Source of the DNA: an uncultured Prevotellaceae bacterium
GTDB lineage: Bacteria; Bacteroidota; Bacteroidia; Bacteroidales; Bacteroidaceae
Length of the DNA stretch: 64,000 nt
Reading direction: 5' to 3'
NCBI GenBank assembly: GCA_900316645.1
Contig: ONDP01000001.1
Location: 62,001-126,000 of the forward strand
Numbering within the stretch: the first letter of the stretch is position 1; every line of letters begins with the position of its first letter. Made by a program: the position numbers and the translations under genes. This document shows, one piece after another, positions 62,954 to 64,000 of the stretch. The notes beneath the pieces are model-generated. The model saw only the letters and a program-made list of their open reading frames with translations. It was not told the origin of the DNA and made no database searches.

Positions 62954-64000
62954 ATGCCAGAACAGAACAACCAGCGTCGTTTGCGTAGAACGACTCAAAA
63001 TGACAATACCTATGCTCACGTTCAGCCGCAGGCCCGTGATATAGAACGTGCAGTACTTGGTGCCTTGATGATTGACAAGGATGCTTATACTGTGGTATGT
63101 GAAATGCTATACCCAGAGAGTTTCTATGAACCCCGCAATCAGAAAGTATATCAGGCAATTCGTGATTTGGAGTTGAAAGAACAGCCAGTAGATGTCTGGA
63201 CTGTTACCGAACAATTGGCTCGTCAGGGCGATTTGGAGGACGTAGGAGGACCAGCCTATGTGACAGAACTGTCATCACAGGTGGCCTCTTCTGCCAACAT
63301 TGAATATCATGCCCGCATTGTTGCTCAAAAGTTTCTGGCTCGTCAACTGATTTCCTATGCCAGTTTTGTAGAAACCAAAGCTTTTGACGAAACCATCGAC
63401 ATAGACGATCTGATGAACGAAGCAGAAGGTGCCCTCTTCGAACTCACACAGAAGAATCTGAAGAAGGATTATACCCAGATTGATCCTGTTATCAAAAATG
63501 CTATTGATGTTATTCAAAAGGCTGCTGCTAATAAGGATGGTCTGACCGGTGTGCCTACTGGTTATCATAAGCTTGACGACATCACCAGTGGTTGGCAATC
63601 TTCTGATCTCATCATTATCGCCGGGCGTCCTGCTATGGGAAAAACGTCGTTTGCCCTCTCAATGGCCAAGAATATTGCTGCCGACTATCAAGTACCGATG
63701 GCATTCTTTTCTCTTGAAATGAGTAACACCCAATTGGTTAACCGTCTTATCTCAAATGTTTGCGAAATACAGGGTTCTAAGATTCTGAACGGTCAGCTTC
63801 GACCTGACGAGTGGGAACGATTAGACAAACGTGTCAACAATTTGTTGGGTGCACCTCTATATGTTGACGACACACCAGGTCTATCAGTCTTTGAACTGCG
63901 TACTAAAGCTCGTCGTTTGGTGCGCGAACATAATATTCAGATTATCATGATTGACTATCTTCAGTTGATGAATGCCAACGGTATGCGATTCTCCAGTCGT
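62954..64000 (+). CDS. dnaB: Replicative DNA helicase DnaB (partial, 3' end outside window)
   Basis: Hexameric replicative helicase; 349 codons are visible and the frame is open at the window edge. A short basic lead (MPEQNNQRRLRRTT) precedes the helical N-terminal domain (RDIERAVLGALMIDKDAY). The RecA-like motor begins with GLTGVPTGYHKLDDITSGW, then Walker A IIAGRPAMGKTSFALSMA, AFFSLEMSNTQLVNRL and Walker B IQIIMIDYLQLM. No second start is needed; ATG 62954 follows the heptad array by nine bases. Confidence 0.95.
   Translation, partial: MPEQNNQRRLRRTTQNDNTYAHVQPQARDIERAVLGALMIDKDAYTVVCEMLYPESFYEPRNQKVYQAIRDLELKEQPVDVWTVTEQLARQGDLEDVGGPAYVTELSSQVASSANIEYHARIVAQKFLARQLISYASFVETKAFDETIDIDDLMNEAEGALFELTQKNLKKDYTQIDPVIKNAIDVIQKAAANKDGLTGVPTGYHKLDDITSGWQSSDLIIIAGRPAMGKTSFALSMAKNIAADYQVPMAFFSLEMSNTQLVNRLISNVCEIQGSKILNGQLRPDEWERLDKRVNNLLGAPLYVDDTPGLSVFELRTKARRLVREHNIQIIMIDYLQLMNANGMRFSSR

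Overview
The window is a 64 kb chromosomal stretch of an anaerobic Bacteroidales bacterium, most likely of the Prevotella group. The reasons are: promoters of the Bacteroidetes type (TAnnTTTG at -7, sometimes with TTTG about 20 nt upstream); a short primary sigma factor without region 1.1; a class III fructose-bisphosphatase; a fused FeoA-FeoB; an ATP synthase operon that begins with the beta and epsilon genes; and a HU-like / tiny-protein / primase / helicase cassette of the kind scattered through Bacteroidales genomes. No rRNA, convincing tRNA, insertion sequence, integrase or CRISPR array was seen.

Layout. 1-6704: metal or cofactor ABC importer (partial), a PHP phosphoesterase, a DcuB C4-dicarboxylate carrier and FeoAB. 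6695-12064 (minus): an operon ftsK, lolA-like, DUF5687, DUF4491, rlmH. 12162-16610 (plus): a 3'-5' exonuclease, an rRNA methyltransferase, tilS and an aminotransferase, closed by a strong terminator. 16666-20766 (minus): a small secreted protein, rpoD, an HtrA protease and asparaginase I. 20815-24925: divergent GH51 arabinofuranosidase and uxaC (plant-polysaccharide sugar use), then a small secreted protein. 25000-26713 (minus): a MATE exporter and a zinc-ribbon protein.

26714-31549 is the accessory part. On the minus strand it holds two ORFs of about 30 codons on either side of a HU-like gene, a zinc-finger/TOPRIM primase-like gene, a RepA-like ATPase gene and, ahead of that, a roughly 200-nt strongly folded RNA with its own promoter and terminator. 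A 49-bp inverted repeat lies between the ATPase and primase genes. On the plus strand there is a YafQ-type toxin-antitoxin pair flanked by a 15-nt direct repeat.

31550-45426 (minus) is a closely packed block with one clear promoter, at purU: purU, hisH, hisA, hisF, hisIE, ftsE, lysC, lysA, two glycosyltransferase-like genes, fbp, a minimal HPPK, trkA and trkH. 45500-47130 (minus): an FHA protein and a HU/SPOR membrane protein. 47252-52346 (plus): rfbC, ugd, an omega-amidase-like gene, nhaD and pfkA. 52546-59652 (plus): the complete ATP synthase operon. 59745-64000 (plus): queA, nadE and the start of dnaB.

The most unusual window-wide signal is in the spacers. At least nine of them carry short, imperfect tandem arrays with a period of 7 nt (one of 8). 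Each site has its own unit, and some arrays supply the stop or start codon of the adjoining gene.
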